From: Siphlonurus alternatus
Taxonomy: Eukaryota > Arthropoda > Insecta > Ephemeroptera > Siphlonuridae
Assembly: GCA_949825025.1 (NCBI GenBank)
Contig: OX463783.1
Coordinates: forward strand, 29,471,154 to 29,535,153
Direction of reading: 5' to 3'
Length of the DNA: 64,000 nt
Below the pieces are notes generated by a model. That model was not told the origin of the DNA. It did no database searches and saw nothing but the letters and a program-made list of their open reading frames with translations. Made by a program: the position numbers and the translations under genes. Of the stretch, positions 12,018-22,316 are shown piece by piece. How positions within the stretch are numbered: position 1 is the stretch's first letter; every line of letters begins with the position of its first letter.

Positions 12018-12387
12018 GCACGGTAACACGCCGAATGTTAAAAAAAAAAAAAAAAAATCCCACTTACATTTGAAAATTATGAAACATATCTTAAAATGTT
12101 CTCCTCTACATCTCCTATCAGTAGCTAAAATATCAGTTCTGCAAATTCGATATAGTTTTTGAGTTATGAATTTTTAAAGTTGACTAATTTAACATGGAAG
12201 TTTCATTTCTCCATGATAAATTGGTCAACTTTAAATATCCATAACTGAAAAAATAGCTCGAATTGTATACCTGATATTTTAGCTACTGATAGGGGATGTA
12301 GAGGAGAACATTTTTTTTTTTTTCATACTTTTCATATGTGACATTTTTTTTAAAAACATTTAACGCGTTAATTACCTCACCCTTAAC
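12018..12387. mobile_element. Foldback element related to the 8404 family
   Basis: The arms share TTCTCCTCTACATCTCCTAT and its inverse, and the central hairpin AACATGGAAGTTTCATTTCTCC. The outer ends (GGCACGGTAACACGCCGAAT) are diverged and no clean TTAA remains on the left. Confidence 0.8.
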
Positions 12388-12684
12388 ATTATTACATAAA
12401 TTTTAACTGTGTAAAAATTTCTCACTCAATTGATTTAATATGAATATATTGAATTGTAAAGATAAGTGATGTACTTTTAGTCTTCATTTCAAATTTCCAC
12501 GTTGTGGAGCTACAATATTTGAAAAATGATTCATTGATTCCATTCTAATTTTTAAAGTTTTAATTAATAATTTCTCATGGCATAATCATTGTAAATGTCA
12601 TAAATTAATAAAACAAATTCCGGAAGAAAAAAATCCATGATAATTTGAGTATGTTCTGGTTTTGGAACGCCGCGATTCGATGTC

Positions 12685-12716
12685 TATAAAGCAGGTCAAA
12701 TCAATATCAATCAGTT
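12685..12716 (+). promoter_or_regulatory. Candidate internal core promoter: TATA box and initiator
   Basis: TATAAA at 12685-12690 and the arthropod-type initiator TCAGTT at 12711-12716 are spaced 28 nt from the first T of the TATA box to the initiator A (12713). A partial downstream element GGACTT occurs at +28. The surrounding 12650-12920 is clearly less AT-rich than the intron and is not repeated in the window. It sits in the Rim intron before the C2A exon. It could instead belong to an unrecognised LTR. Confidence 0.5.
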
Positions 12717-12796
12717 AGGAAGAGATAGCAAGTAGGTGGGGACTTTTCTGTGAATCTCGGCGTTGCTCGCTACCGCACATAATAATTTACTTGTTG

Positions 12797-12853
12797 ATGG
12801 AGTCGCCATCTCTCGGACGTTTCAGAAGTTTTAAGTGTTCGTCCACCCAGAGC
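12797..12853 (+). CDS. Candidate alternative first coding exon of a PDZ-less Rim form
   Basis: This is the first ATG downstream of the proposed start site; no ATG lies in the 84-nt leader. It encodes 19 residues, MESPSLGRFRSFKCSSTQS, followed by GTACTT, a weak donor of the same sequence as the accepted donor at 4711. The phase is 0, matching the phase-0 start of the C2A exon at 14397. If unspliced, the frame stops at TAG 12863-12865. This is inference from promoter geometry and phase only, with no family resemblance for the peptide. Confidence 0.35.
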
Positions 12854-13333
12854 GTACTTGAGTAGGAGGCCAAAACCCAGCCGGCGCGATCGTCATCTGT
12901 CGAGACATTAGCCGTCCGGAATTTAAAAAATAACATGCAATGTAATCGGGAGGAAATATTTTTTTTAAATATTTACTTGATATTAATGAAGGTGTCTTGT
13001 AGTGCAATAATACTTCAATGTAGTCTCCCGTTTGCTAATTATTTTATTTAGTTCATAAATATCATACTTCTTGAGATATAAGACGGTAAAGTTAGGGCGG
13101 GAACTTGGTTCTATCTTCCAAGCTTTAGTAATGTATCATGACGTCACGAAATATTGAAAATATAAAAGTACTTGAATCAACTTTCATACATTATTTTCGA
13201 TGTAGTAAATAACTTTACTTGATACATACAAAGTATAGAAAATGCAATTAAGTAAAGTGAAAGTCACTCGCTATGAAGAAAGGCTTTCAATGTTCATATG
13301 ACGTCATCGCCAGTAAACTGACTTTTATTACTT

Positions 13334-13355
13334 CGCGCATGCCGGCGCATGCGCA
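13334..13355 (+). promoter_or_regulatory. NRF-1/EWG-type GC palindrome
   Basis: GGCGCATGCGCA at 13344-13355, preceded by the related CGCGCATGCC, matches the NRF-1 consensus YGCGCAYGCGCR except at its first base. In insects the orthologue is Erect wing. It lies in an otherwise AT-rich intron about 1 kb before the C2A exon, together with a TGACGTCA at 13308. It may mark a second promoter or enhancer. Confidence 0.4.
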
Positions 13356-14280
13356 GATGTAACAGAAGTAGCAGAAGTCGGGTTCATAAAAGTTTAATTT
13401 AAGTGTATTAATATTGTTTTTGCGTGAAAAAAAAGGTTGTCCAGTAAGATTAAACTATATTAGAGTTAAACTTGTTTCATTTTGAAAACTCTAGCATACA
13501 GCGTAATTGTCGTAAACCGCGACCAAAGTCAAGCCCTCTCCCATTTGATTACACGCAAACCTGCTGCTCAGTAGGACGGCTATTGAAAAGTGGGCGCGGT
13601 CGTGTTGTGGCCTTCTACTCAAGTTTGCTCTGGTCCACCACACAGATCTATAATTTATTATACAGAAAGGAAACTTGAATACAAGGTAGCACGGATTTAT
13701 CTCTTTTAAGGACTATCTTTTATTTTATTTATTTCCGTTTTTGGTAGATTCAATTTATAACAATATTTTATGTTGTTTGGACTAGTTTAACTTACTTGTT
13801 TGGATGTTCAAAAAGTTGCATAACTTTTAGGAGAAAAATTTTCAGATATAGTTTTAAAAAGCGGTAATATTCGTTTGTGTATTTTATAATTTTAATTACT
13901 TGAAATCGATGCTTTCAATTCACATTTTATCATTTAAATTGTTCATATTTTTGAACTACCTAATTATGTTAATTCTGAGTTAAAATAATTCATATTGGTA
14001 ACATAAGAAAATGCTTAAGTAGCAAATAAAATATTTTGTAGGCTTTATTGTTTGAAATAATTGTAAAATAATGTAAAATTAAGTTTGCTTGTTTTTACTG
14101 ATTTTACAATTTCTGCGTTACATTTTATCGCCATTTTTTTTTTTTTTTATTTTTTTTTTTAAGTTTTGTTGGTTGCATAAGACATAGGTTCACATCCAAT
14201 TATTCATTAATTAAGTATACATATTTAAGATGAATTAATACTCAAACATTGAGACATAATTTTCTTTTTTTTTTTTTTTG

Positions 14281-14362
14281 AAGCGCGCACACAGCTTCGT
14301 TTCGTATCGCATGTGATTGTACATTTCTCATTTAGAACCGGTTCTAAATTTTTATCATATGA
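14281..14362. mobile_element. Element fragment next to the C2A acceptor
   Basis: TTTAGAACCGGTTCTAAATT and neighbours match 1-75 and, inverted, 22612-22760. It ends about 35 nt before the exon acceptor, so it may supply branch-point sequence (inference). The 13400-14280 stretch before it is AT-rich with poly-T runs and nothing else that I can name. Confidence 0.55.
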
Positions 14363-14396
14363 AGGTCACCCTAAATCAACTCATCTTGTGCCTCAG

Positions 14397-14572
14397 GAGC
14401 AGTTGGCCAGGGAGAAGACGGTGAGCGGGCGCGTGCAGCTACAGGCGTGGTACCATGAGGAGCGTCGCGAGCTGGTCGTGTCCGTGCTAGCTGCAGATGA
14501 CCTGGCACCAAGGGAAGACACGGGATACGGGACGCAACCTGAACCTTACGTCAGGTTACAATTGCCCAACAC
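14397..14572 (+). CDS. Rim: Rim exon 5: start of C2A domain
   Basis: Residues 194-251, acceptor TTGTGCCTCAG, donor GTGAGT at 14573, phase 0 on the left. The peptide starts EQLAREKTVSGRVQLQAWYH, the first C2 beta strands, and continues with LVVSVLAADDLAPRE and GTQPEPYVRLQLPN. The usual calcium-loop SDPYV is PEPYV here, so a key Asp is replaced. RIM C2A domains are known not to bind calcium, and the substitution agrees. The two leftover bases AC join C of the next exon (Thr). Confidence 0.92.
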
Positions 14573-14634
14573 GTGAGTCATTTTTATGTGTGCAAATTAA
14601 AACACCCGAGTTTCATCTTTTCTTAATTCACTAT

Positions 14635-14848
14635 TAAGGTGGATTTTCATGGGCGGCAACGCGGCGCGATTTGACGTAAAAGCTACAAAATCCTAATGCG
14701 GTGGTGAATTCGCCAGAAATCGCGTTAATTAAGATGCTTTTCTTCTTTTAATCGCCCAATGTGGTCGCCAATGGATGTTACAGCAAGTGCACTTTATTTG
14801 CGTCGCGTCGCAGGCTGGAAATCGTCCATGAAAATCCACCTTTTAGCT
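14635..14848. mobile_element. Short inverted-repeat element, AAGGCGGATT family (copy 2)
   Basis: Left AAGGTGGATTTTCATGGGCG, right inverse GTCCATGAAAATCCACCTTT. The interior has GTGGTCGCCAATGGATGTTA, shared with 24624-24851. Non-coding. Confidence 0.85.
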
Positions 14849-15074
14849 CTCCTCTTGTCTTCGTGTCCTCTTATTGTGCACAATTTTAGAGGAAAAAGGG
14901 AGGGGGAAAAGACCAAATTGTGTATTTTTTCCTCTTCTTGAGCATAAAATATTAGAAATATTGTCTCCATTTGATTCTCACTTTGAGCGAAGAGGAAATA
15001 AGATGTGTTTTAGAGGGAAAAGGATTAGATTTAGACGTATGACGTATGAGTTGCAGATGTAATTTTCAAATAGG
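14849..15074. repeat. Dispersed repeat R
   Basis: CTTCTTGAGCATAAAATATTAG and AGCGAAGAGGAAATAAGATG, in the same order as in the other R copies. Confidence 0.65.
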
Positions 15075-15393
15075 GCCGAATTATAAAATAAGAGATATAA
15101 TAATTATTATTCTAAAATGCAATTCAATATACAGTACTGCATAATAATCATTATTTATTTGAATGCTCTTTTTTTAGGCATCATAACATTTTATAATAGC
15201 GTGAAGTTTGACATCAGTGCATATTTGTAATGTATAGAAAGTTATGATGGCAACGTTATGGAACGAATTGAGAATTTGACAGGAATTGATCTTAAAAAAA
15301 GACAATGTATTTAAATTAATGTATAATCAAATGTATTATTGTGTAGATGAAGTAAAATGTATTCTCTTTGGTAAAATGTCCTCTCTGCTCCAG

Positions 15394-15557
15394 CGCCGAG
15401 CCCCGCACGCTGAAGACGGATGTTGCCGAACCGACCCACAATCCCATCTGGAACGCAACCTTTGAGGTCCCGAATGTACCTGCCGAGGACCTCATGAAGC
15501 AATGCCTCGAGATCTCGCTGTGGGACTACTGCCCTGACCGAGACTCGCAGTTTCTGG
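15394..15557 (+). CDS. Rim: Rim exon 6: C2A middle
   Basis: Residues 253-306, acceptor CTCTGCTCCAG and donor GTAGGG at 15558. The peptide has RTLKTDVAEPTHNPIWNATF (the C2 TKT...NP-W-F core), then CLEISLWDYCPDRDSQFLG, the strand and third loop that precede the conserved FLG turn. The junction codon G|GC gives the Gly of FLGE. This continues C2A, which in RIM contributes to vesicle docking and release-site organisation rather than calcium sensing. Confidence 0.92.
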
Positions 15558-15559
15558 GT

Positions 15560-16081
15560 AGGGTGGTGGTTACCGTTACTAGGGTTGTAGCTACCTTAGG
15601 GTACTGAAAATAATTTTAGAATATATATTTTTAATGCCTCTGTAATATATAAAGGTCTTCTCAAAGTAAGAAAAAACGATAGACTTGGGCATGAGTGCAT
15701 GGGCACTCAATTGTGCAATATGTATCCTTAGGAAAATAAGAATTATCCCGACTGAAGCTCCCTGCAAGCTCGTAATATCATTGTAAAAAAAAAAAAAAAG
15801 AGTAATGATAATAATGATCTTCATTGCTAATATCAAAAACAAGAAAATAAAAATTCAAACTATCTACGTAATCTTCGAGTGTACGAGTATAATAAAATAA
15901 AATAAATTATAAGAAATGTTAAATTTATTTTAATTAGAATCAAATAAATGTTCAACATTTGAAATTCCAGTCCCTAATTAATATAGTATAATACCTATAT
16001 ACAATTATGCCTTCATTGAACAATAAATAAAACACGCTAGACACCACATCTTCCGATGACAAATAAGTTGGTTGTGTCCAG
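15560..16081. other. Rim intron, no features seen
   Basis: AT-rich, with one poly-A run at 15784-15799. No element ends or exon-like block recognised. Confidence 0.5.
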
Positions 16082-16273
16082 GCGAGTGTACGGTGGAGCT
16101 CCAGAAGGCGTTCATGGAGGACAGGGCGGTGTGGTACCGTCTCGAGGACCCGCGCCAGCTGCGTCACAACGTGTCCCCGCGAGGATCTCTGGCCACTCAG
16201 GGAACGGCGGCCAGGGAGATCGCGCAGAGACTGCTGCGAAGGGGGGACTTTCAGCAGCAGAGGTCATTCTCGG
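16082..16273 (+). CDS. Rim: Rim exon 7: end of C2A and start of the C2A-C2B linker
   Basis: Residues 308-370, acceptor TTGTGTCCAG, donor GTGAGT at 16274. ECTVELQKAFMEDRAVWYRL finishes C2A, with the aromatic W-Y-x-L strand typical of RIM C2A. A linker rich in Arg and Gln follows, ending RGDFQQQRSFS. The leftover G joins AC of the next exon (Asp). A long minisatellite begins about 10 nt after the donor. Confidence 0.92.
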
Positions 16274-16283
16274 GTGAGTGACC

Positions 16284-18030
16284 TTATTTAAGATAGCCTC
16301 TGACACGGTGCTCATTTATTAAGATAGCCTCTGACACGGTGCTCATTTATTAAGATAGCCTCTAGCTGACACGGTGCTCATTTATTAAGATAGCCTCTGA
16401 CACGGTGCTCATTTATTAAGATAGCCTCTGACACGGTGCTCATTTATTAAGATATAGCCTCTGACACGGTGCTTATTTATTAAGATAGTCTCTGACACGG
16501 TGCTCATTTATTAAGATAGCCTCTGACACGGTGCTCATTTATTAAGATAGCCTCTGACACGGTGCTCATTTATTAAGATAGTCTCTGACACGGTGCTCAT
16601 TTATTAAGATAGCCTCTGACACGGTGCTCATTTATTAAGATAGCCTCTAGCTGACACGGTGCTCATTTATTAAGATAGCCTCTGACACGGTGCTCATTTA
16701 TTAAGATAGCCTCTGACACGGTGCTCATTTATTAAGATATAGCCTCTGACACGGTGCTTATTTATTAAGATAGTCTCTGACACGGTGCTTATTTATTAAG
16801 ATAGTCTCTGACACGGTGCTTATTTATTAAGATATAGCCTCTGACACGGTGCTCATTTATTAAGATAGCCTCTGACACGGTGCTCATTTATTAAGATAGC
16901 CTCTGACACGGTGCTCATTTATTAAGATAGTCTCTGACACGGTGCTCATTTATTAAGATAGCCTCTGACACGGTGCTCATTTATTAAGATAGCCTCTAGC
17001 TGACACGGTGCTCATTTATTAAGATAGCCTCTGACACGGTGCTCATTTATTAAGATAGCCTCTGACACGGTGCTCATTTATTAAGATATAGCCTCTGACA
17101 CGGTGCTTATTTATTAAGATAGTCTCTGACACGGTGCTCATTTATTAAGATATAGCCTCTGACACGGTGCTCATTTATTAAGATAGCCTCTGACACGGTG
17201 CTTATTTATTAAGATATAGCCTCTGACATGGTGCTCATTTATTAAGATAGCCTCTGACACGGTGCTCATTTATTAAGATAGCCTCTGACACGGTGCTCAT
17301 TTATTAAGATAGCCTCTGACACGGTGCTCATTTATTAAGATATAGCCTCTGACACGGTGCTCATTTATTAAGATAGCCTCTGACACGGTGCTCATTTATT
17401 AAGATAGTCTCTGACATGGTGCTCATTTATTAAGATATAGCCTCTGACACGGTGCTTATTTATTAAGATAGTCTCTGACACGGTGCTTATTTATTAAGAT
17501 AGTCTCTGACACGGTGCTTATTTATTAAGATAGCCTCTGACATGGTGCTCATTTATTAAGATAGTCTCTGACACGGTGCTCATTTATTAAGATATAGCCT
17601 CTGACACGGTGCTCATTTATTAAGATAGCCTCTGACACGGTGCTCATTTATTAAGATAGCCTCTGACACGGTGCTCATTTATTAAGATATAGCCTCTGAC
17701 ACGGTGCTTATTTATTAAGATAGCCTCTGACACGGTGCTCATTTATTAAGATAGCCTCTGACACGGTGCTCATTTATTAAGATAGTCTCTGACACGGTGC
17801 TTATTTATTAAGATAGCCTCTGACATGGTGCTCATTTATTAAGATAGTCTCTGACACGGTGCTCATTTATTAAGATATAGCCTCTGACACGGTGCTCATT
17901 TATTAAGATAGCCTCTGACACGGTGCTCATTTATTAAGATAGCCTCTGACACGGTGCTTATTTATTAAGATAGTCTCTGACACGGTGCTTATTTATTAAG
18001 ATAGTCTCTGACACGGTGCTTATTTATAAA
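16284..18030. repeat. Intronic minisatellite, about 55 units of 31 bp with higher-order pattern
   Basis: The consensus unit contains AAGATAGCCTCTGACACGGT and GCTCATTTATT. Variants are 33 bp (extra TA, GATATAGCC), 35 bp (extra AGCT, CTCTAGCTGAC at about 16360, 16645 and 16993) and single-base changes (TCTCT, GCTT, CATGG). The order of variants after each AGCT unit repeats, so groups of several units have been duplicated as blocks. There are no unique spacers, so it is not a CRISPR-like array. Confidence 0.97.
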
Positions 18031-18434
18031 GTGACTTATCTAGTTGTAATATAATTCTGTCAAAGAGAGTTTTCATAAGCGATGTGATTTTGGCACAGTT
18101 GCATGTCAAGAAATCTAAATTTTTAAATAAATTTTGAAATTGGTCGCAATGCTTTGTCATTATAATATAACAAAGTTTGGATGTCAAAATGCATTATAGA
18201 GATAATCATGCGCAATATTCGTGTGAGTTCGTTATAAGAGAACATAATAATATGTTCTCATATAATTCTATTATATACCTATGATGATATTGCTGATATA
18301 ATGAAAAAAAGTTATTAATCTCTTAATCCAATATTATTTAAATTTTCCGTTTCTTTATACAAATTGTAGCACAAAACTGCTTATATGAGTACATGATATG
18401 TTTACGTAGTATATATTTAAAACTAATCCGAACG

Positions 18435-18692
18435 GAGGCTTCAAGTCAGCTGATTTTACGATGTTCCCACCATCCTATCACAACATATGTAAAATAATAA
18501 TAAAAAAATTGCTCCAAAAAAAAATTTAGAGGAAAATAAGTTCTTGATTCATTAGCAAAAGACCCCTTAGTGAGGGGGGTCTAGGAGATGGTTTCAAATT
18601 CATAGTTTAATAGTTAAGAGAAAAACAGTCAAATTTTCTAGCGGCTCATGGGGAAATTTTTCCGCCAGGGAACACTTGAAGTCTCTATTAAT
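18435..18692. mobile_element. Foldback-type dispersed element (copy 2)
   Basis: GGAGGCTTCAAGTCAGCTGA at the left. The interior GAGGAAAATAAGTTCTTGAT and the right part TTTCAAATTCATAG match 235-541 and 49430-49812. Confidence 0.65.
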
Positions 18693-18717
18693 TGTTCTGA
18701 CACATTTTTCTCTTAAA

Positions 18718-18936
18718 GCCATACCGGCCTCAAATTACGTCAAAATGACGTCACAACGCATAACCAAAAATACGCCGCCATGTTTTTTGACGTCATCAAG
18801 GACCTGCATCTTTACTTTGCAGCCCCCGCTCATGCAGCTGCATCGTGCACGTAAAAAATAATCCAAATGTTGATTGTCAATTCAAGCAACTCTCTGTGAC
18901 TGTCAAATTTTTAATTTGAGGCCTATATGCCTGTAA
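18718..18936. mobile_element. Foldback element, GGCCTCAAATTAC family (copy 2)
   Basis: Starts AAGCCATACCGGCCTCAAAT and ends TTTGAGGCCTATATGCCTGT. It is shorter and more diverged than the copies at 4231 and 59459. Its right end abuts a partial duplicate of the next Rim exon. Confidence 0.7.
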
Positions 18937-18939
18937 TAG

Positions 18940-19008
18940 ACGACAAGGAGGACGAGAAAGGCGGGGTGGTGTCTCACAGCTCGAGTGTGGAGAGCGGACT
19001 GCTGCACC
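18940..19008 (+). pseudogene. Partial duplicate of the 5' end of Rim exon 8
   Basis: The 68-nt block starting ACGACAAGGAGGACGAGAAA copies the first bases of the real exon (19078 onwards) 138 nt upstream and is preceded by AG. The offset of 138 is divisible by three, but reading through from this copy meets TGA at 19026-19028. It is therefore a non-productive pseudo-exon start. Short CACGTGGTTGTG/TGACGTCACATG repeats fill the gap to the real acceptor. Confidence 0.85.
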
Positions 19009-19077
19009 ACGTGGTTGTGTGGTTGTGACGTCACATGTCACGTGGTTGTGACGTCACATGTTTGACCCATGTTACAG

Positions 19078-19311
19078 ACGACAAGGAGGACGAGAAGGGC
19101 GGGGCGGTGTCTCACAGCTCGAGTGTGGAGAGCGGACTGCTGCACCCGGACCACGCGTACGTCGGTCAGGGCTCGAGGCGCGGCTCCTCACAGTCCGAAA
19201 TCCTCGAAGTGGACACGTACCAACTGGGCAGAGACTTCTCGCGGTCTCTGCCAGGGTCGAGGAGGTCCTCCTTCCAGAACACGGCGGCGGGGACGCCGGC
19301 TGCGGAGAAGG
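19078..19311 (+). CDS. Rim: Rim exon 8: Ser/Arg-rich C2A-C2B linker
   Basis: Residues 372-448, acceptor CATGTTACAG and donor GTGAGC at 19312. The peptide begins DKEDEKGGAVSHSSSVESGL and later has GSRRGSSQSEI and SLPGSRRSSFQ, basic-Ser clusters of the kind favoured by PKA-like kinases (inference). No folded domain is visible. Acidic then basic low-complexity sequence is typical of RIM inter-C2 linkers. Both junction codons are intact (GAC left, GAG right). Confidence 0.88.
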
Positions 19312-19381
19312 GTGAGCAAGAACGGTGCAGTAACTTTTCAATTGGAGATGTAAAAAAAAAAAACACTGATTCAATACTTAA

Positions 19382-19767
19382 GGTAGAGAAATCACGAATC
19401 AGCTGTTGGAGGTAGTCTCCTTTGATTAATATAACATATATAAACCTTATAGCAAATTCACAAAAATTATAAAATTCAGATTATATTGCCTAAAAGCCAT
19501 AGAAAAAAAAATCAAAGTAATTAAACACGCAAATTTTTTTTTTTTTTTTTTTTTTTTTTAGCATATAGGGCTTTAATATGGAGAGACAAAATAAAAACTT
19601 AATTTAAAAAAAATACAATCTTATTTTATATAATTATTTTGATTTTTCTCCAAGGCCCTAAAAATATATAAAAATCTGCTGCCTCTCAAAAAATTTCAGC
19701 ATTTTTGTGAATTTGCAAAGATTTAAATGTTAATCAAAAGGGACAGCTGAATCGTGTTATCTCTACC
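19382..19767. mobile_element. TTAA-flanked foldback element, GGTAGAGATAA family
   Basis: TTAA at 19378-19381 and 19768-19771. The ends are GGTAGAGAAATCACGAATCA and the inverse GAATCGTGTTATCTCTACC. The arms surround a poly-T tract. Related to 27885-28332 and 33720-34133. Confidence 0.85.
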
Positions 19768-19853
19768 TTAATTGACTAAATAAATATGTTTCAACCATTG
19801 TTTTAAGTATAGGAGAGCAATATGGGTACAGCAATGTCATTGTAAATAATCTC

Positions 19854-19975
19854 CTAATTATCATTAACCCTAGATGTAGTGTCAATAATTTGAAATATTC
19901 CCTTCACACTCCTTCTAATTATCATTAACCCTAGATGTAGTGTCAATAATTTGAAATATTCCCTTCACACTCCAT
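19854..19975. repeat. Two tandem units of about 61 bp
   Basis: TAATTATCATTAACCCTAGA with the following ATTTGAAATATTCCCTTCAC occurs twice in succession. A weak third match (ACCCTAGATATGGGGTCAAT) lies just before the next exon acceptor at 20187. Confidence 0.85.
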
Positions 19976-20187
19976 ATATAGACTTAATATTTTCCAGTTT
20001 ACACTGCGTATCTGGATTTTCTTTTATTTCATTGAAAACTTCGTACCTGATATTTCACCAATGCATTTTAACTATATTCAATCAACCTTTAATTAATATG
20101 AATAAAACAATAAGGTTGGGAATTGTCAAAAGCTAATCCCATTCACCCTAGATATGGGGTCAATAACTCCACCCTACTGCCCTACAG

Positions 20188-20370
20188 AGGAGGTGATTCC
20201 GTCCTACCACCGAGAGAGACGGCGCAGTTCGGCTTCACGCGGCAATCAGCACTACGAGCCGATTGGACGCGATGAATTGTTACGGGGATTAAAAGCCGAT
20301 CTTCCCACCAGCGCCACGACGGGACTTTCCAGAACCTTAAGTCTGAGTCAGGACAAGCGGCCAGCACGCA
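20188..20370 (+). CDS. Rim: Rim exon 9: basic linker
   Basis: Residues 450-509, acceptor CTGCCCTACAG, donor GTGAGT at 20371. The peptide EVIPSYHRERRRSSASRGNQ leads to HYEPIGRDELLRGLKAD and LSRTLSLSQDKRPAR. It is highly basic and Ser-rich, probably disordered, with no domain recognised. Phase is consistent on both sides (GAG, AGT). Confidence 0.85.
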
Positions 20371-20371
20371 G

Positions 20372-21590
20372 TGAGTAGTTCAAGATCCCGCCGCTCTCGT
20401 TGTCGTGGCGCTTTTGTCTCCCCTTTTTTAATGTTCCTATGACGCTCCAAGGAATGTGATGGCGTAACTTCATCATTTGCTACAAACAATCATATATTCT
20501 TCAAATTTTCAGCATTTGCATGAACTTTTACAATATTTCAGCGGACAAAATTAAATTATTAAACATTAATCTCAAGGAAATCATTTCAATTTTGACCAGC
20601 CTATTTTTTTTTTTTTATAAAAAATATGGTGCTAAAATGTTTACTTATTTTTTTAGATAATGATCTTAAATTTTCAATTAATTTATTTTCAAATTATTTT
20701 TTTAATGAATAAGCGTCATGATCGATGTATCCTGCTTCTGCAATTATTGTTGTCCATTCCGATACATGCAACGTCAAAATAGACATGTAAACATTGCTTT
20801 AGTGTGGTTCGCGCTGATGTCGTCCGTCCTGGTTATATGGTATGTGTTTTATAAACGTGGCTACATGGGTTGTGATTACATATGGTATGTTTTTTTATAA
20901 TAATAATCGTGTTTTTTATGATTTTTTTTTTTTTAAGCGTGACGTACGTTTTTGTTACTGTGATTACATGTTGTACGTTTTGATGTGACTGTGTGTACAT
21001 GTGTGGTCATGCGAGTGTGTTTTAAATTTTCTTCTTCTACTTCCTTCATATTTTATTTAAATTTGACGATCTTAAAATCACAAAACAATCACAAACACGT
21101 ATTATACATTGAAAAAAATCAGTTGGTGTTATGTAAACCAAAAATTATAAAATATTTTTATTCAATCGAAGTTTTAAAAATAATTAAAAATGTTGTCTCA
21201 TAAAATATATTTGATATATAATTAGGAATATCAGTATTATTAAACCTGATAATTATTTTTAGTGCAAGGCATTATTTCAATGATATCGTTTACGAAGTAA
21301 ATGGTCAAAAACATTTTTTAAATTTTGTATTCAGAAAAAACAGATATATATTTAATTTATGAAATTTTGTAAATATAATTGTACAGTAAACCCCGAGAGT
21401 TTGGAAAAATCGTATATGGAGAACGTTAGCAACTTTTTTTTTTTTTTTTATTATTTTCTTATAGAAAATATTTTACGTGTGGTAATTTTCAGAAGAAGTT
21501 TATTAAATTTAGGATTTAAATCATGCGTCATTTCTTCCAGCTAGTAAATTTTACTACAATGTTCAAAATTGTAATGAGAACATTGTTACC
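20372..21590. other. Rim intron, low-complexity
   Basis: AT-rich with poly-T runs and a GT-rich patch around 20960-21025. A 37-nt AG...GTATGT-bounded segment near 20801-20837 does not fit the reading frame of the flanking Rim exons. Nothing else recognised. Confidence 0.4.
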
Positions 21591-21592
21591 TT

Positions 21593-21860
21593 CTTAGTGA
21601 TAACACAGGCAACGCTGACCGGCCCTTGAGTCAGTTCCTGTAGCAGGATGCTCAAGGGAATGAGTACGTACATTGTTTCTGTGGGTCAGCGGCTAAATTA
21701 ATATCTGGTCGGCAGGGCAAGCCGTTAGCAACATGTATTTGGTACGTGTAAGCCTCAGTGAAATAACATCTTACTAGCAGAGAAAAATTGACATTGACGA
21801 TCGAGGTAATAATGCTGCTGGCTTACCCCACAATGAATATGGCGTCATGTTATGAAATAT
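21593..21860. repeat. Dispersed repeat sharing the donor region of a minus-strand exon
   Basis: The segment GAGGTAATAATGCTGCTGGC followed by TTACCCC and GGCGTCATGTTATG reappears, inverted, at 47625-47677. There the GAG|GTAATA is the 3' end and donor of a predicted minus-strand exon. The left part forms an imperfect hairpin (CTTGAG...CTCAAG and GCTGACC...GGGTCAGC). Confidence 0.6.
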
Positions 21861-21915
21861 GAAAGATAATATATGGAAAGTTTCTAACAAATCAAAATCA
21901 CTATCCTTCTTTTAA

Positions 21916-22316
21916 GGGCATTGGGTGTAGCACCGGTAGTTGGCAACACTGACGTATCTTCACCATGTTAATTTTTGATCATTGCTCCTCGGAGTAATTT
22001 TTACGCTAGAGCTAAGCTGATTGCTGTAGTATCAAGATAATTAGTGCACAATTTGGCTAAATAAAGCCTGATTTAAAGAAAAGTATTTTTTTTATATTTT
22101 AGAAAAATACATGTAAATTTAAAAAATTACTAAAAAATACTTTTCTTTAAATCAGGCTTTATTTAGCCAAATTGTGCACTTGGGCTACTAATTATCTTGA
22201 TACTACAGCAATCAGCTTAGCTCTAGCATAAAAATTACTCCGAGGAGCAATGATCAAAAATTAACATGGTGAAGATACGTCAGTGTTGCCAACTACCGGT
22301 GCTACACCCAATGCCC
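21916..22316. mobile_element. TTAA-flanked 401-bp foldback element, GGGCATTGG family (copy 2)
   Basis: TTAA at 21912-21915 and 22317-22320. The ends are GGGCATTGGGTGTAGCACCG and its inverse. Closely similar to 6315-6715, and flanked by an intact target duplication here. Confidence 0.95.

Noticed and set aside
16284..18030. CRISPR-like regular array
   Set aside because: Units are contiguous without unique spacers and sit in a eukaryotic intron; it is a minisatellite.
19058..19374. Several overlapping ORFs on both strands
   Set aside because: Shadows of Rim exon 8, whose frame is fixed by splice phase.
20800..20840. 37-nt AG...GTATGT segment as an extra Rim exon
   Set aside because: Length of 37 nt breaks the frame between exons 9 and 10, which already join perfectly. 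Splice context is average and GT-rich.
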